The notes under the pieces are model-generated. The model saw nothing but the letters and a program-made list of their open reading frames with translations, did no database searches and had not been told where the DNA came from. Shown here in pieces: positions 32,114 through 40,373 of a stretch of 50,869 nt of DNA. Within the stretch, counting starts at the first letter, position 1; every line of letters starts with the position of its first letter. Made by a program: the position numbers and the translations under genes. This DNA is from Marinibacterium sp. (lineage in GTDB: Bacteria; Pseudomonadota; Alphaproteobacteria; Rhodobacterales; Rhodobacteraceae): positions 1 through 50,869 of the forward strand of contig JAOXSC010000145.1 in assembly GCA_025800215.1 (NCBI GenBank), read 5' to 3'.

Positions 32114-33276
32114 ATGGCCAGAACCAAAACCAGAACGGATACTCTCGATCAAAAGGCGTGGGACACGATCACCGTCACCCGTGACCGATTTGGCAACATT
32201 ACCGAGCGCCGGACCACATTTGACGACGGGCGCATTGTGACCAAATCCTACGACAGGGACGGGGCCGTCACCGGCGGACAGCTTGAGCTGTTCGATCGCG
32301 ATGGCACCAAGGATTGGGACAGTATCACCAAAAAATTCGATGTGAATGGGGCTCTGATCAGCGAGATTGAACGCCGAACCGTGTATGACAGCGGGCGCGT
32401 TGCGACCCAATCCTTCGACGCGGATGGAAATCTGATCAACCAGGTCAACGAACTGGACACCGGCATCGTCAGAGAGGTTGCGTTCGACGCGAACGAGCGA
32501 GTGACGCAATCGGTTTCAAGCGATCCGAACGATCTGTTGGATTGGCATACCATTACCAGGGTCTTCGACGAAACAGGCCAGCAGATTGGCGAGTCGATTC
32601 AGTACGACAGCAACGATATCCTGACGGCGACCCGCTTGAGATTTTCGCCATCGGCGATCCCGCGCACGGCACGGTCGAAATTGTCGGTGATCAGATCCTC
32701 TACACCCCGGATGCGGGGTTCATGGGCAGCGATACCTTTACCTATACAACCAGCGACGGGTTGGGCGGGACGTCGACAGAAACCGTATCCGTGAGCGTCG
32801 ATGGTTTTGGTTTCATCGTAAACGGAATTGCGTCGGGCGCTACCTACTACTCATATGTTTCCTCGGCGGGTGATATGAATGGCGACGGCATCGATGACAT
32901 TCTCATCGGGGCAAAGGAGGCAAATCCCAATGGGAAATCTGGAGCAGGTGAAACCTATGTGGTGTTCGGAAAAGATACCGCACATGATGGCATGTTTGAC
33001 GTCGGTCTAGATCCATCAAGCGTCGACGGCACAAACGGATTTGTCCTGAAAGGGATTGATCGGGGTGATCAGGCGGGCGCTGCAGTTTCGTCAGCGGGGG
33101 ATGTGGATGGTGATGGCGTCGATGACATTCTCATCGCGGCACTATACGAAATTGTCGATGAGCAACGACTGCCTGGCGACACGTATGTCGTCTATGGCAG
33201 CACATTGAATGAAATGGACCAGGCGGATGGGACGGTGGATGGGTCAATCAACTGTCGCTTTTGGACTTGGATCTGA
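32114..33276 (+). pseudogene. Frameshifted and 3'-truncated adhesin-like gene (repeat region, cadherin-like domain, FG-GAP repeats)
   Basis: The first frame (32114 to about 32630) encodes repeats of the type DRFGNITERRTTFDDGRI, KKFDVNGALISE and RVFDETGQQIGESIQYDS. Recognisable coding then continues in another frame from about 32630: FAIGDPAHGTVEIVGDQILY and GSDTFTYTTSDGLGG, the classic tandem cadherin-like/Big_9 type, then FG-GAP calcium-binding repeats DMNGDGIDDILIGA and DVDGDGVDDILIAA. The third FG-GAP unit breaks off near 33240 and a stop follows at 33276. So there is a frameshift or fusion junction near 32630 and a lost 3' end. The intact ancestor would be a large secreted surface protein. 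It may also be two gene fragments joined by a deletion. Confidence 0.7.
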
Positions 33277-33508
33277 GCATTCTCTTACCCCGTTGCAGGG
33301 CGCGTTGAGCCTGTCGATGCGCTCTGCTGCCATGTCGGCTGTATGGCTTGCCAGTTGCCCCGCCGATGGAGCATGAGACGCCGTTTCAGCCAAGACCACG
33401 TCTGAACGCGCACCAGGCTGGGCCGGGTGCGGTTCTGGCATCACGCCATAGGCCCCGACGGGGAAACGCGAAAAGCCGCCTGCGGCCTCTGCGATCCCCG
33501 CTTGCTGC

Positions 33509-33844
33509 TCAGTCAGAGGCCTCGCCCGCGTCGCCGGGGGCGGGGTCATTGCTTGGATCGTCGTCGGTCCATGTGTGCAGGACCTCTCCGGTTGCGGCGT
33601 CGATCTTGAATTCGACCTCTTGGCCGGCCTCGGTGACGACCTCGATGTCATAGGCGGGTTTGCCGTCGTATTCGTCCAGCTCCGCCTCTCCGATCGTGCC
33701 GGGTTGCAGCGCCAGGGCGATGGCGCTGGCATCTTGGGCCGTCAGCGCGGGGCCGGGCGGGGTTGCGGTGGTTTGCGCGGCGGCAAAGCCGGCGAGCGAC
33801 AGTGAAATGGCGGGCGCGCCGATGAAAAGCGGGATACGTGTCAT
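33509..33844 (-). CDS. Secreted PepSY-domain protein
   Basis: A 111-residue protein with a signal peptide (ISLSLAGFAAAQ, cleavage after about residue 23). One PepSY-like unit follows: GEAELDEYDGKPAYDIEVV, EFKIDAATGEVLHT. A low-complexity acidic tail comes last. PepSY proteins in this context are small periplasmic modulators, often next to QseBC/PmrAB-type two-component systems and cytochrome or ferric-reductase genes, as here. The ribosome binding site is weak. It lies 24 bp after the small membrane protein gene and probably shares its transcript. Confidence 0.85.
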   Translation of the reverse strand: MTRIPLFIGAPAISLSLAGFAAAQTTATPPGPALTAQDASAIALALQPGTIGEAELDEYDGKPAYDIEVVTEAGQEVEFKIDAATGEVLHTWTDDDPSNDPAPGDAGEASD

Positions 33845-33868
33845 GATCCGGGGTCTCTGTCTGGTCTG

Positions 33869-34066
33869 TCAGGCGGTGGCGGTTGGTTGGGCGGCGTCTG
33901 CCTTGGGCTCCTTGATCCGGGCGATCCAGTCAGCGGTGGCGACGCCAAGCGCGGCCACGGCAAAGAGGCCAAGAACGGCCAGACCGAGGCAGGCAAAAAT
34001 CCCAAGCGCGGCCAGCGATAGGGTCGACGCAAGCACGGCAGCCGCGCGGTCTTTGAAACGGGTCAT
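33869..34066 (-). CDS. Small membrane protein with one hydrophobic segment, two-component locus
   Basis: A 65-residue protein: basic N-terminus MTRFKDRAAAV, a long hydrophobic stretch (LASTLSLAALGIFACLGLAV and on, about residues 12-42) and a charged C-terminus. AAAGGA lies eight bases before the ATG at 34066. An operator-like CTTACA-N4-TGTAAG lies 70 bp upstream, as for the flavoprotein gene of the same locus, so it is probably controlled by the adjacent response regulator. Function unknown. Confidence 0.75.
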   Translation of the reverse strand: MTRFKDRAAAVLASTLSLAALGIFACLGLAVLGLFAVAALGVATADWIARIKEPKADAAQPTATA

Positions 34067-34135
34067 CGTTCTGTCCTTTCTGGTCTGCGATAGAGAACAG
34101 GTAAGACCCAAGGCTGGCAGGCGCCTGACCGCAGC

Positions 34136-34151
34136 CTTACAAATCTGTAAG
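34136..34151. promoter_or_regulatory. CTTACA-AATC-TGTAAG inverted repeat, candidate response-regulator site
   Basis: A perfect 6-bp inverted repeat with a 4-base spacer that spans the stop codon of the kinase gene, 70 bp upstream of the small membrane protein start. An identical dyad lies at 37465-37480. Confidence 0.65.
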
Positions 34152-35423
34152 CTGAGCAAAGCGCAGCGTCACCATCAGCCCCCGCCCGCCGGGCCCGTCC
34201 GACAGGGACAGAAGCGCGCCGTGCAGATCGCTTGTCGCGCGCACCATCGACAGGCCAAGACCAAAGCCATCGCCCTGGCGGGTTGCCTCGCTCTGATAGA
34301 GCGGTTGGACAACCTTGTCGCGCTCGGCCAGCGGGATGCCCGGACCTTCGTCGGTGATCGACAGGCGTGATCCATGCACACAGAGAGCAACCGTCTGACC
34401 ATCAGCGCCATAGCGCAGGGCGTTCTGAATAAGGTTCGCCAGCGCCTGGATCAGCAGATCCCTGTCGCCGTCGACCGTGGCGGGTGCGATGATCTCGACG
34501 CGCAGGCTCTGACCTGCATCTTCCACTACCGGCCCGAAGGTTTCCGCAACCGTTTCCACAAGAGACCCGAGCGACACGGGCGCGAACCCTTCGCGCCCGG
34601 CCCCACGTTCGATCCGCGACAGCCGGAGCAGCGCGTCGAATGTGCCGGTGATGCGGTCGATCTGATCCAGCGTGGTGGTCAGCTCGTCCGGGTCGATGGC
34701 GCGCCCCTGCTCGGTCGCCGCTGTCAGGCTTGCTTCGATTTGTGCGCGCAGCCGGGCCAGAGGTGTGCGCAGGTCGTGGGCAATGTTGGACGATTGAACG
34801 CGCATCCGTGTCATGGCGTCGTCAAGACGTGCGGTGGTCGCGTTGATACGCGCGGCGAGCAGGCTGAGGTCATCCTGACCCGACAGCGCGATCCGGCGGC
34901 TCAGCTTGCCTTGCGCGACCTCGGCCAGGCCATCACTGATCACATTCAACCGCCTTTGGCCCGCGCGCGCCATCCACAGCCCGGCGATGGTCGTCAGCAA
35001 GAGCGTCGCAAGAAGGCTCAGCTGCATGCCGGCAGCCAGGATGTCGCGCAGCTCTTCCTGAAGCTCGGTATTCTCGCCCAGCACGATCTGACCATGGGGC
35101 GTGGTGCGCCGCAGATAGCGCATTTCGGTCCCATCGGGTTCCAGATCATGGGTTTCAAACCCATCATCCTTCTTCGGGGCGACAAGCGCGACGGTTTCGC
35201 CATCCCCCGGTGCAGGCAAAGCCTGTCCGGCGTTCAGGGCCGTCACCGCCGCATCCATCCGCGTGGTCAGGCGCGTGTCCACCGCCCGCAGCATGTCGCG
35301 CTGCACCAACCAGTAGGTCGCGCCCCACCCCGCCAGGGTGATCAGCGAAAACAGCCCCAACAGCCAAAGCGTCTGCCGGACAGCGGACAGGCGTAGCAGG
35401 CCACTAAACCGGCTCAAAGACAT
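34137..35423 (-). CDS. Two-component sensor histidine kinase, QseC/PmrB type
   Basis: A 428-residue inner-membrane kinase. N-terminal helix (LLGLFSLITLAGWGATYWLV, about residues 19-40), periplasmic domain of about 105 residues, second helix near 135-155, HAMP linker, HisKA with NIAHDLRTPLARLRAQIE, and ATPase boxes NLIQNALRYG, ITDEGPGIPLAE and GFGLGLSMV. The gene overlaps the response-regulator gene by 20 bp, so it is translated with it. By comparison with QseC/PmrB it may sense metal, redox or envelope signals; the flavoprotein and PepSY neighbours point to iron or redox. The signal is not identifiable. Confidence 0.93.
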   Translation of the reverse strand: MSLSRFSGLLRLSAVRQTLWLLGLFSLITLAGWGATYWLVQRDMLRAVDTRLTTRMDAAVTALNAGQALPAPGDGETVALVAPKKDDGFETHDLEPDGTEMRYLRRTTPHGQIVLGENTELQEELRDILAAGMQLSLLATLLLTTIAGLWMARAGQRRLNVISDGLAEVAQGKLSRRIALSGQDDLSLLAARINATTARLDDAMTRMRVQSSNIAHDLRTPLARLRAQIEASLTAATEQGRAIDPDELTTTLDQIDRITGTFDALLRLSRIERGAGREGFAPVSLGSLVETVAETFGPVVEDAGQSLRVEIIAPATVDGDRDLLIQALANLIQNALRYGADGQTVALCVHGSRLSITDEGPGIPLAERDKVVQPLYQSEATRQGDGFGLGLSMVRATSDLHGALLSLSDGPGGRGLMVTLRFAQLTDL

Positions 35424-36081
35424 ACCCGGTGCCGCGGATCGTGCGGATCAACGTGTCGCCAAACGGTTTTTCGATCTTCGCGCGCAGGCGGCTGATATGG
35501 GTTTCCACGACGCTGGTGGTCGGGTCGAAATTCATGTCCCACACCCGCTCAAGCAACATGGTGCGCGTCTGCACCCGGCCCTTGGAGCGCAAGAAGACCT
35601 CTAACAGCAGAAACTCCTTTGGGTTCAGATCGACAAGCTGGCCCTGCCGCTTGCAGGTCCGCCGGTGCAGATCCAGCGTGATGTCCCCGACGCGAAGCTC
35701 GGCGGCCTGATCTTCACGCACGCCCGGGCGCCGTCCCAGAACCTCGATCCGCGCGAGCAATTCGCTGAAGGCAAAGGGTTTCACCAGGTAATCGTCGCCG
35801 CCAGCGCGCAGGCCCTCCACCCGGTCATCTACCTCGCCCAGGGCCGTCAGGAAGATCGCCGGGGCTGTCACCTTGGCCTGCCGCAGCGCCTTCAGAACCG
35901 AAAGCCCGTCCAGGCCGGGCACCATCCGGTCCAGCACCAGCACATCATAGTCTTGCCCCATCGCAGCGACCAGGGCGTCCTTGCCATTGGCGAACAGGTC
36001 CACCACATGGCCCGCTTCGCGCAGCCCCTTTTCGGTCCAGGGGCCAAGCGTCGTGTCATCTTCAAGAACCAGCAGCCGCAT
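35404..36081 (-). CDS. OmpR-family response regulator (QseB/PmrA type)
   Basis: A 225-residue regulator. The receiver domain has LVLEDDTTLG (acidic pocket), the Asp in DVLVLDRMVPGLDG, and the Lys in GGDDYLVKPFAFSELLARI. The C-terminal winged helix has LNPKEFLLLEVFLRSKGRV and VVETHISRLRAKI, ending RTIRGTGYVFEPV. It overlaps the kinase by 20 bp and the flavoprotein gene by 20 bp. The two CTTACA-N4-TGTAAG sites bordering this locus are its likely binding sites. Confidence 0.95.
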   Translation of the reverse strand: MRLLVLEDDTTLGPWTEKGLREAGHVVDLFANGKDALVAAMGQDYDVLVLDRMVPGLDGLSVLKALRQAKVTAPAIFLTALGEVDDRVEGLRAGGDDYLVKPFAFSELLARIEVLGRRPGVREDQAAELRVGDITLDLHRRTCKRQGQLVDLNPKEFLLLEVFLRSKGRVQTRTMLLERVWDMNFDPTTSVVETHISRLRAKIEKPFGDTLIRTIRGTGYVFEPV

Positions 36082-37399
36082 GGGGTGGCGTATCCCTTTT
36101 CATCGCCAGCCAGGTGCGGGCGGTTTCAACCACAGGTTGGCCAATATAGATCAGGTCGGTCAATCCATAAGCGCCACGGAAATCAAACCGTTCGGTATGC
36201 ACCTGTCCGGTCCTGCCCAGGGTCTGCCAGACACCCGTGATCAGATCCTTCAGGCCTTCGGGCCCACACAGATAGACCTGAGTGTCCATGGCCATGCTGC
36301 GCGACAGATCCATCAGCCGCGCAGCGGTCAGCCTGTTGTCGCCCCGATCACCGGCCACGATCAGATCCAGCTGGGGCAGACGCGCGGCATGGCGTTCAAC
36401 ATCGTCAATCGCCCCGGCCGACGCGCGCGACCTTATGCAATAGAGCAGAGTGATGCGCGCGGCGGTGTCGGGTTGCATCCGTTCCAGCGCAGCGAGGAAG
36501 GGCGTGATCCCGACGCCCCCTGCCACCCACACTTGTTCCGGGCGCCCTGCGGCGATCCTGGGCATGAACCGGCCCACCGCACGGCCCACACGCAGCTGGT
36601 CCCCGACCTCTACGGCGTTCACAAACGCATCCGTCCAGTCCCCGGCCGAGCGGATGACAAAGCGGCGCGATGTCTCATCCCCGCCGGCAACGGTGAACGG
36701 ATGCGCTTCGGCCCGTGCTGCGTTCCGGGCCAGCGTGGCGAACTGGCCGGGCTGGAAGGGTGGCAGCGGTTTGTCGGCGCGCAAGGTGACGTCGATCCCG
36801 CCATCAAACGGCGTCGCGGCCTCGACAGTCATCAACCGTGATGGCCGTGTCTTGCGCTGCAGCGTCTGAGCCCAGGCCACCAGGCCAACGACAGACACAC
36901 CCCCCATCAGCGTCCAGGGCGCGGCCCCAACGGACAGCGGGCTGGCCACAAAGAATGTGTGATACGCCGCCAGCAAGAATATCGGACCCATCAGCATGTG
37001 GCTGGCCTTCCACAGGTGGTAGGGGATCGCGCGGATCATGGCGGCTGCGGTCATCACCAGCAGGCCGGTGGCGGCAATCGTGCCGAGTTGCTCGCCGCTT
37101 TCGGCCAGAACGGGCAGAACCCCCGCCCCCACCGATGAGGCCAGCCCCCAATGCGCAAGGGCCCCGCCCAGAGCAAAGAAACCCAACCAGCGATGCGCCA
37201 CATAGGATTTGTCGGGCCCGCCCATGACACGATCGACAATGCGCCACCGCGCCGCCAGGATCAGGGTCAGCGCCATCGACGACATCGACAGCGCGCCAAA
37301 GCCTGCAGGCAGGATGTTGGCCACCGGCACAAACGGCGCGACGACGGCGATATGGGCCAGCACGAAAAGGGCGGCAACACTCAGGGTGGATCTGGTCAT
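36062..37399 (-). CDS. Ferric-reductase-like transmembrane flavoprotein (FNR type)
   Basis: A 445-residue protein. The N-terminal ferric-reductase-like membrane domain has about six helices with histidines placed as b-heme ligands (YVAHRWLGFFALGGALAHWG, YHLWKASHMLMG, LAAYHTFFV). The cytosolic flavin domain has PGQFATLARNAARAEAHPFT, the nucleotide domain VWVAGGVGITPFLAAL, and the end YLCGPEGLKDLITG. It would move electrons from NAD(P)H across the membrane, for example to ferric iron or a redox partner. The ATG at 37399 follows GGAG by seven bases; the longer frame starts lack a ribosome binding site. It is the first gene of an operon with the two-component system, with an operator-like dyad 66 bp upstream. 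Confidence 0.9.
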   Translation of the reverse strand: MTRSTLSVAALFVLAHIAVVAPFVPVANILPAGFGALSMSSMALTLILAARWRIVDRVMGGPDKSYVAHRWLGFFALGGALAHWGLASSVGAGVLPVLAESGEQLGTIAATGLLVMTAAAMIRAIPYHLWKASHMLMGPIFLLAAYHTFFVASPLSVGAAPWTLMGGVSVVGLVAWAQTLQRKTRPSRLMTVEAATPFDGGIDVTLRADKPLPPFQPGQFATLARNAARAEAHPFTVAGGDETSRRFVIRSAGDWTDAFVNAVEVGDQLRVGRAVGRFMPRIAAGRPEQVWVAGGVGITPFLAALERMQPDTAARITLLYCIRSRASAGAIDDVERHAARLPQLDLIVAGDRGDNRLTAARLMDLSRSMAMDTQVYLCGPEGLKDLITGVWQTLGRTGQVHTERFDFRGAYGLTDLIYIGQPVVETARTWLAMKRDTPPHAAAGS

Positions 37400-37464
37400 G
37401 GGGCTACTCCGGGGCATCACCGGTCCGACATGCGCCCCGAACCTCACATCGGCCTGCCTCGAAA

Positions 37465-37480
37465 CTTACAGTTTTGTAAG
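37465..37480. promoter_or_regulatory. CTTACA-GTTT-TGTAAG inverted repeat upstream of the flavoprotein operon
   Basis: The same dyad as at 34136-34151, with the same spacer length, 66 bp from the start codon. It is probably the autoregulatory site of the OmpR-family regulator. Confidence 0.7.
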
Positions 37481-37508
37481 CACCACCCGGATCGGTGCGG
37501 GTGGACAG

Positions 37509-38108
37509 CTAGGTGCTCAGAAGCCTGCAGAGATGCTCGATTGCCCTGTTCGACCGCCCCACGCAGACCTCGGCTGTCGGCGGTGGAATTTGTCCGATGA
37601 CGCGCCTGATCTGCTGATCGCCGATCAGCAAATCAAGATAGAGCCCGACAGCCTCGGCTGAATCGTCAAAGCGCAGGTGACCTTCCTGCCGTGCCCGCTG
37701 CAGGACCTGCACGAGCAACGGCAAGACAGAGTCGCGCCCGGCCTTTGCCAGCGTCGCCCCCAGCTCACCACTGCCGTCTGCCGCAGCCGCCCGGTTCAGC
37801 GCGATCGCGCGATCACCCGTCAGCAGCGCCAGCAGCTTCGGGCCCAGGGCGCCCAGGATCGACAGCGCGTCTTCATCTGTCTGCAACGCGGCTTCCAGAT
37901 GGGTTTTGACGTTTTCTGCGTTGCGCGTCACGAGGGCGCGGAACAGCCCCTGCTTGTCCCCATACCAGTTGTACAAGGTCTCGTTCGAGGCGCGCGCCTG
38001 CCTGGCAATGCTCTGCATTGACGTCCCGCCATAGCCCTTTGCCTCCAGCACCTCATAGGCCGCGGCCTCGATCTGCTGCTGACGCTGCGATCGCTTGTCT
38101 TCGCGCAT
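37509..38108 (-). CDS. TetR/AcrR-family transcriptional regulator
   Basis: A 199-residue repressor. The N-terminal helix-turn-helix is at about residues 8-55 (IEAAAYEVLEAKGYGGTSMQ, ASNETLYNWYGDKQGLFRAL). The helical ligand domain resembles AefR-like TetR C-termini. It is divergent from a small membrane-protein gene, and the 90-bp gap holds two copies of CGTAA-N6-TTACG, a strong operator candidate. It therefore most likely represses itself and that gene. The inducer is unknown. Confidence 0.93.
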   Translation of the reverse strand: MREDKRSQRQQQIEAAAYEVLEAKGYGGTSMQSIARQARASNETLYNWYGDKQGLFRALVTRNAENVKTHLEAALQTDEDALSILGALGPKLLALLTGDRAIALNRAAAADGSGELGATLAKAGRDSVLPLLVQVLQRARQEGHLRFDDSAEAVGLYLDLLIGDQQIRRVIGQIPPPTAEVCVGRSNRAIEHLCRLLST

Positions 38109-38136
38109 GATCAGTCTCCAACCTGTTGACAGAAGA

Positions 38137-38152
38137 CGTAACGATCATTACG
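38137..38152. promoter_or_regulatory. TetR operator copy 1 (CGTAA-N6-TTACG)
   Basis: A 16-base dyad, CGTAACGATCATTACG, 29 bp upstream of the TetR-family gene start. Read on the minus strand it has the form CGTAAT-N4-GTTACG, identical in its conserved bases to copy 2. Confidence 0.65.
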
Positions 38153-38164
38153 GCTACATGCAAC

Positions 38165-38180
38165 CGTAATCACTGTTACG
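38165..38180. promoter_or_regulatory. TetR operator copy 2 (CGTAA-N6-TTACG)
   Basis: A 16-base dyad, CGTAATCACTGTTACG, 19 bp upstream of the divergent membrane-protein gene. Copy starts are 28 bp apart. Confidence 0.65.
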
Positions 38181-38198
38181 CTTTTTGGAGGCAAAGAC

Positions 38199-38609
38199 AT
38201 GACCCAGAACACCCGTCAGACAACTGCCGCGCTGGCCACGCTTATTGTGCTGCAATTGATCATGCTTTCGGCGCTCTATGCCGGGATCCGGCCGCATCCT
38301 CCGGTGGCAACGCCGCTCTTTGGGATCGCGCCGTTTCTTGGCGCGTCGGTGGCCATCGCTTTGTCGGCCATCATCGTCGAGCCGCTTGGCACCAGGACCG
38401 GAAGAACGCTCAGCAGCGTTGCTGCGATCATGGCGCTCGTCTCGTTCGGGCCGCAAAAGTATTTCGATGCCCAGTTCGGTCTGATCTATCCTGCGGTGAT
38501 CCTCGGCCAGATCGCGGCGCTTGTGATCGGTCTGAAGGTGTTGAATGCGTCCCGACGGGGCGATGTCGCGGATCAAGCGCCCGTTTCACCGGACACCTGT
38601 TGCCAGTGA
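38199..38609 (+). CDS. Small integral membrane protein under TetR control, function unknown
   Basis: A 136-residue protein with four predicted helices (about residues 10-30, 42-62, 70-86 and 95-115), a short hydrophilic tail and CC near the end. GGAGG lies eight bases before the ATG at 38199. It is divergent from the TetR gene with two operator-like dyads between, so it should be inducible. I do not recognise the family. Efflux accessory or stress-related roles are possible, but nothing in the sequence decides this. Confidence 0.8.
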   Translation: MTQNTRQTTAALATLIVLQLIMLSALYAGIRPHPPVATPLFGIAPFLGASVAIALSAIIVEPLGTRTGRTLSSVAAIMALVSFGPQKYFDAQFGLIYPAVILGQIAALVIGLKVLNASRRGDVADQAPVSPDTCCQ

Positions 38610-38648
38610 GCGGTTCAACCTCAACGCACCCGCGCGCCCCTTTGGGCC

Positions 38649-40373
38649 CTACCCCTGTAGCCCGTGTTTCTTGATCTTGTTGTACAGCGTGCGGGTGGTC
38701 ATCCCAAGCTCTTGCGCGGTCGGTGCCCGGCGAAAGCCATTGCGGGCCAAAGCCTCGGCAATCCAGTCGCGCTCTGACACCGGGGGTCCAGCCGAATTGT
38801 CCGGGGCGCGCGGCGCTGACTCCGGGACGGGTTTGCGACGCAGGAATTCGACATCTTTCAGGTTGATGGTCGATCCACCAGATTTGCGCACCGCCCGTTG
38901 GACCGCGAAATAGAGCTCTCTGACGTTCCCGGGCCAGTCGTGCTCAAGCATCAGACGCAGCGCGGCGTTTGAGAATTTCGGCGTGTCACTGATCACTTTC
39001 CGCCCGATGTGCAGCGCAAGTTCGGGAATGTCGTCTATGCGTTCGCGCAACGGGGGCAGAGTGATTTCGTGACCCGCGATCCGATGATACAAATCCGGGC
39101 GAAAGGCTTTGGTTTCGACCGCATGCAACAGGTTGGGGTCCGAAGTGGCAATGATCCTGGCTTCGGTCTTGCGAAGCGTGTGATCACCGATCCTCTGGAC
39201 CGTCTTTTCATCCGCGAATTTGAGGATCTTGCCCTGGTGATCCGGGCTGAGGGCCGTGATGTCGTCAAAGACAATGGTGCTGCCCGACGCCTGCTCCAAC
39301 GCCCCGCGCTGACTGCTTGTTCCGCCAAATGTCCCCGCAGCCTTGCCAAGCAGATGGACACCCCCTTCGGGCCCGTCCAGGGCCGGGCAATCCACGACCA
39401 CAAGCTGTCTTCGGGCCGAGGGGCCCGCCGCGTGCAGACGCTGAGCCGCCCGGCTTTTGCCGCTGCCGGTTTCCCCGATCAGCAAGACCGGGATGTCTTC
39501 ATACGCAAGATCATCCAGCTCTTCGCGGATCATCTGCATCGTGTAGGATGATCCGACCAGATCATGCGCATGGCTCGATGCATCGGTAGCGATGCGCGAC
39601 AAGCTTGGAATGGCAGTGAAACCCTTGGTCACTTCGCTGAGCGTTTGTTCGACCGGCAGGCGATCCAACGTCGATCCGGCCACAAATCCCTGCACGCCGC
39701 AAATCCGCGTGATCGCCAGCGCCTCTTCGGGCGAGGTAATTGGCCCACCGTGGCAAAGTTTGTCGACCGAAGCTGGCACGCCCTCAAGCACACGCTCGAT
39801 CTGCGCTGCCGCCGTGTCCAGGGTCAGATGGGTATTCACGCCGGTATCGCCGCTGGTGAAGCCAATGTTCACGCAAATCGCCGTTGCGCCAACGTCGACC
39901 ATTCTACGGGCCTGCGCGTTGGTCTGAACGTAGACGAACGAGCCCAGCCCGGCCTTTGCGGCTTCTTCCACCAAAGTGATTTCACGTTCAAGCCCCAGGT
40001 CCTCGCGCTCCATCAACGCGCCCAGACGACCATCAATCAAAGTTGTCGAAGGGAAATTGCACACACCCGAAAAACCCAGATCGCGGGTGCGCTGAACCAG
40101 TTCGCCGATATCCTGATTGGGATCACTGACGGAAAGACCCGCGAACAGCGGTGCCGAACACCGCCCCAGCATTTCACGCTCGGCAAATTCGAAAACCCAG
40201 TCGTTGGCGGCACGCACCGGCAGGAAGCTGACCAGCGAGGACGCGCCCTGAACCCGGAAACGACCGGCATTGAGCGCCAGAAGATAATCCGCACCGGCTT
40301 TGTCAGCCGCTTTCGCTGTCAGCCCCGAACCAACAACCGCACCAAACAGGAAGCTCTTGGGCTGTTTTATCAT
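38649..40373 (-). CDS. AAA+ sigma-54-type activator with N-terminal PEP-hydrolase-like TIM-barrel sensor domain
   Basis: A 574-residue regulator. Residues 1-265 are a TIM barrel of the PEP-hydrolase-like family, with CNFPSTTLIDGRLG, KLCHGGPITSPEEA and STLDRLPVEQ. It is a clear paralogue of the protein at 46992. Residues 275-500 form an AAA+ domain with Walker A GETGSGKS (300-307), Walker B TIVFDDI, FRPDLYHRI with arginine-finger-type residues, and LEHDWPGNVREL. The C-terminus is a Fis-type helix-turn-helix (APTAQELGMTTRTLYNKIKK). The loop that contacts sigma-54, GAFTGA in the family, reads GTFGGT here. It overlaps the next upstream gene by 4 bp and is divergent from the ABC importer operon, which it probably controls by sensing the pathway metabolite. 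Confidence 0.9.
   Translation of the reverse strand: MIKQPKSFLFGAVVGSGLTAKAADKAGADYLLALNAGRFRVQGASSLVSFLPVRAANDWVFEFAEREMLGRCSAPLFAGLSVSDPNQDIGELVQRTRDLGFSGVCNFPSTTLIDGRLGALMEREDLGLEREITLVEEAAKAGLGSFVYVQTNAQARRMVDVGATAICVNIGFTSGDTGVNTHLTLDTAAAQIERVLEGVPASVDKLCHGGPITSPEEALAITRICGVQGFVAGSTLDRLPVEQTLSEVTKGFTAIPSLSRIATDASSHAHDLVGSSYTMQMIREELDDLAYEDIPVLLIGETGSGKSRAAQRLHAAGPSARRQLVVVDCPALDGPEGGVHLLGKAAGTFGGTSSQRGALEQASGSTIVFDDITALSPDHQGKILKFADEKTVQRIGDHTLRKTEARIIATSDPNLLHAVETKAFRPDLYHRIAGHEITLPPLRERIDDIPELALHIGRKVISDTPKFSNAALRLMLEHDWPGNVRELYFAVQRAVRKSGGSTINLKDVEFLRRKPVPESAPRAPDNSAGPPVSERDWIAEALARNGFRRAPTAQELGMTTRTLYNKIKKHGLQG

Noticed and set aside
33244-33508. Possible open minus-strand coding stretch after the pseudogene
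   Set aside because: It stays open in one frame but shows no start, no recognisable motif and overlaps the PepSY gene in another frame.
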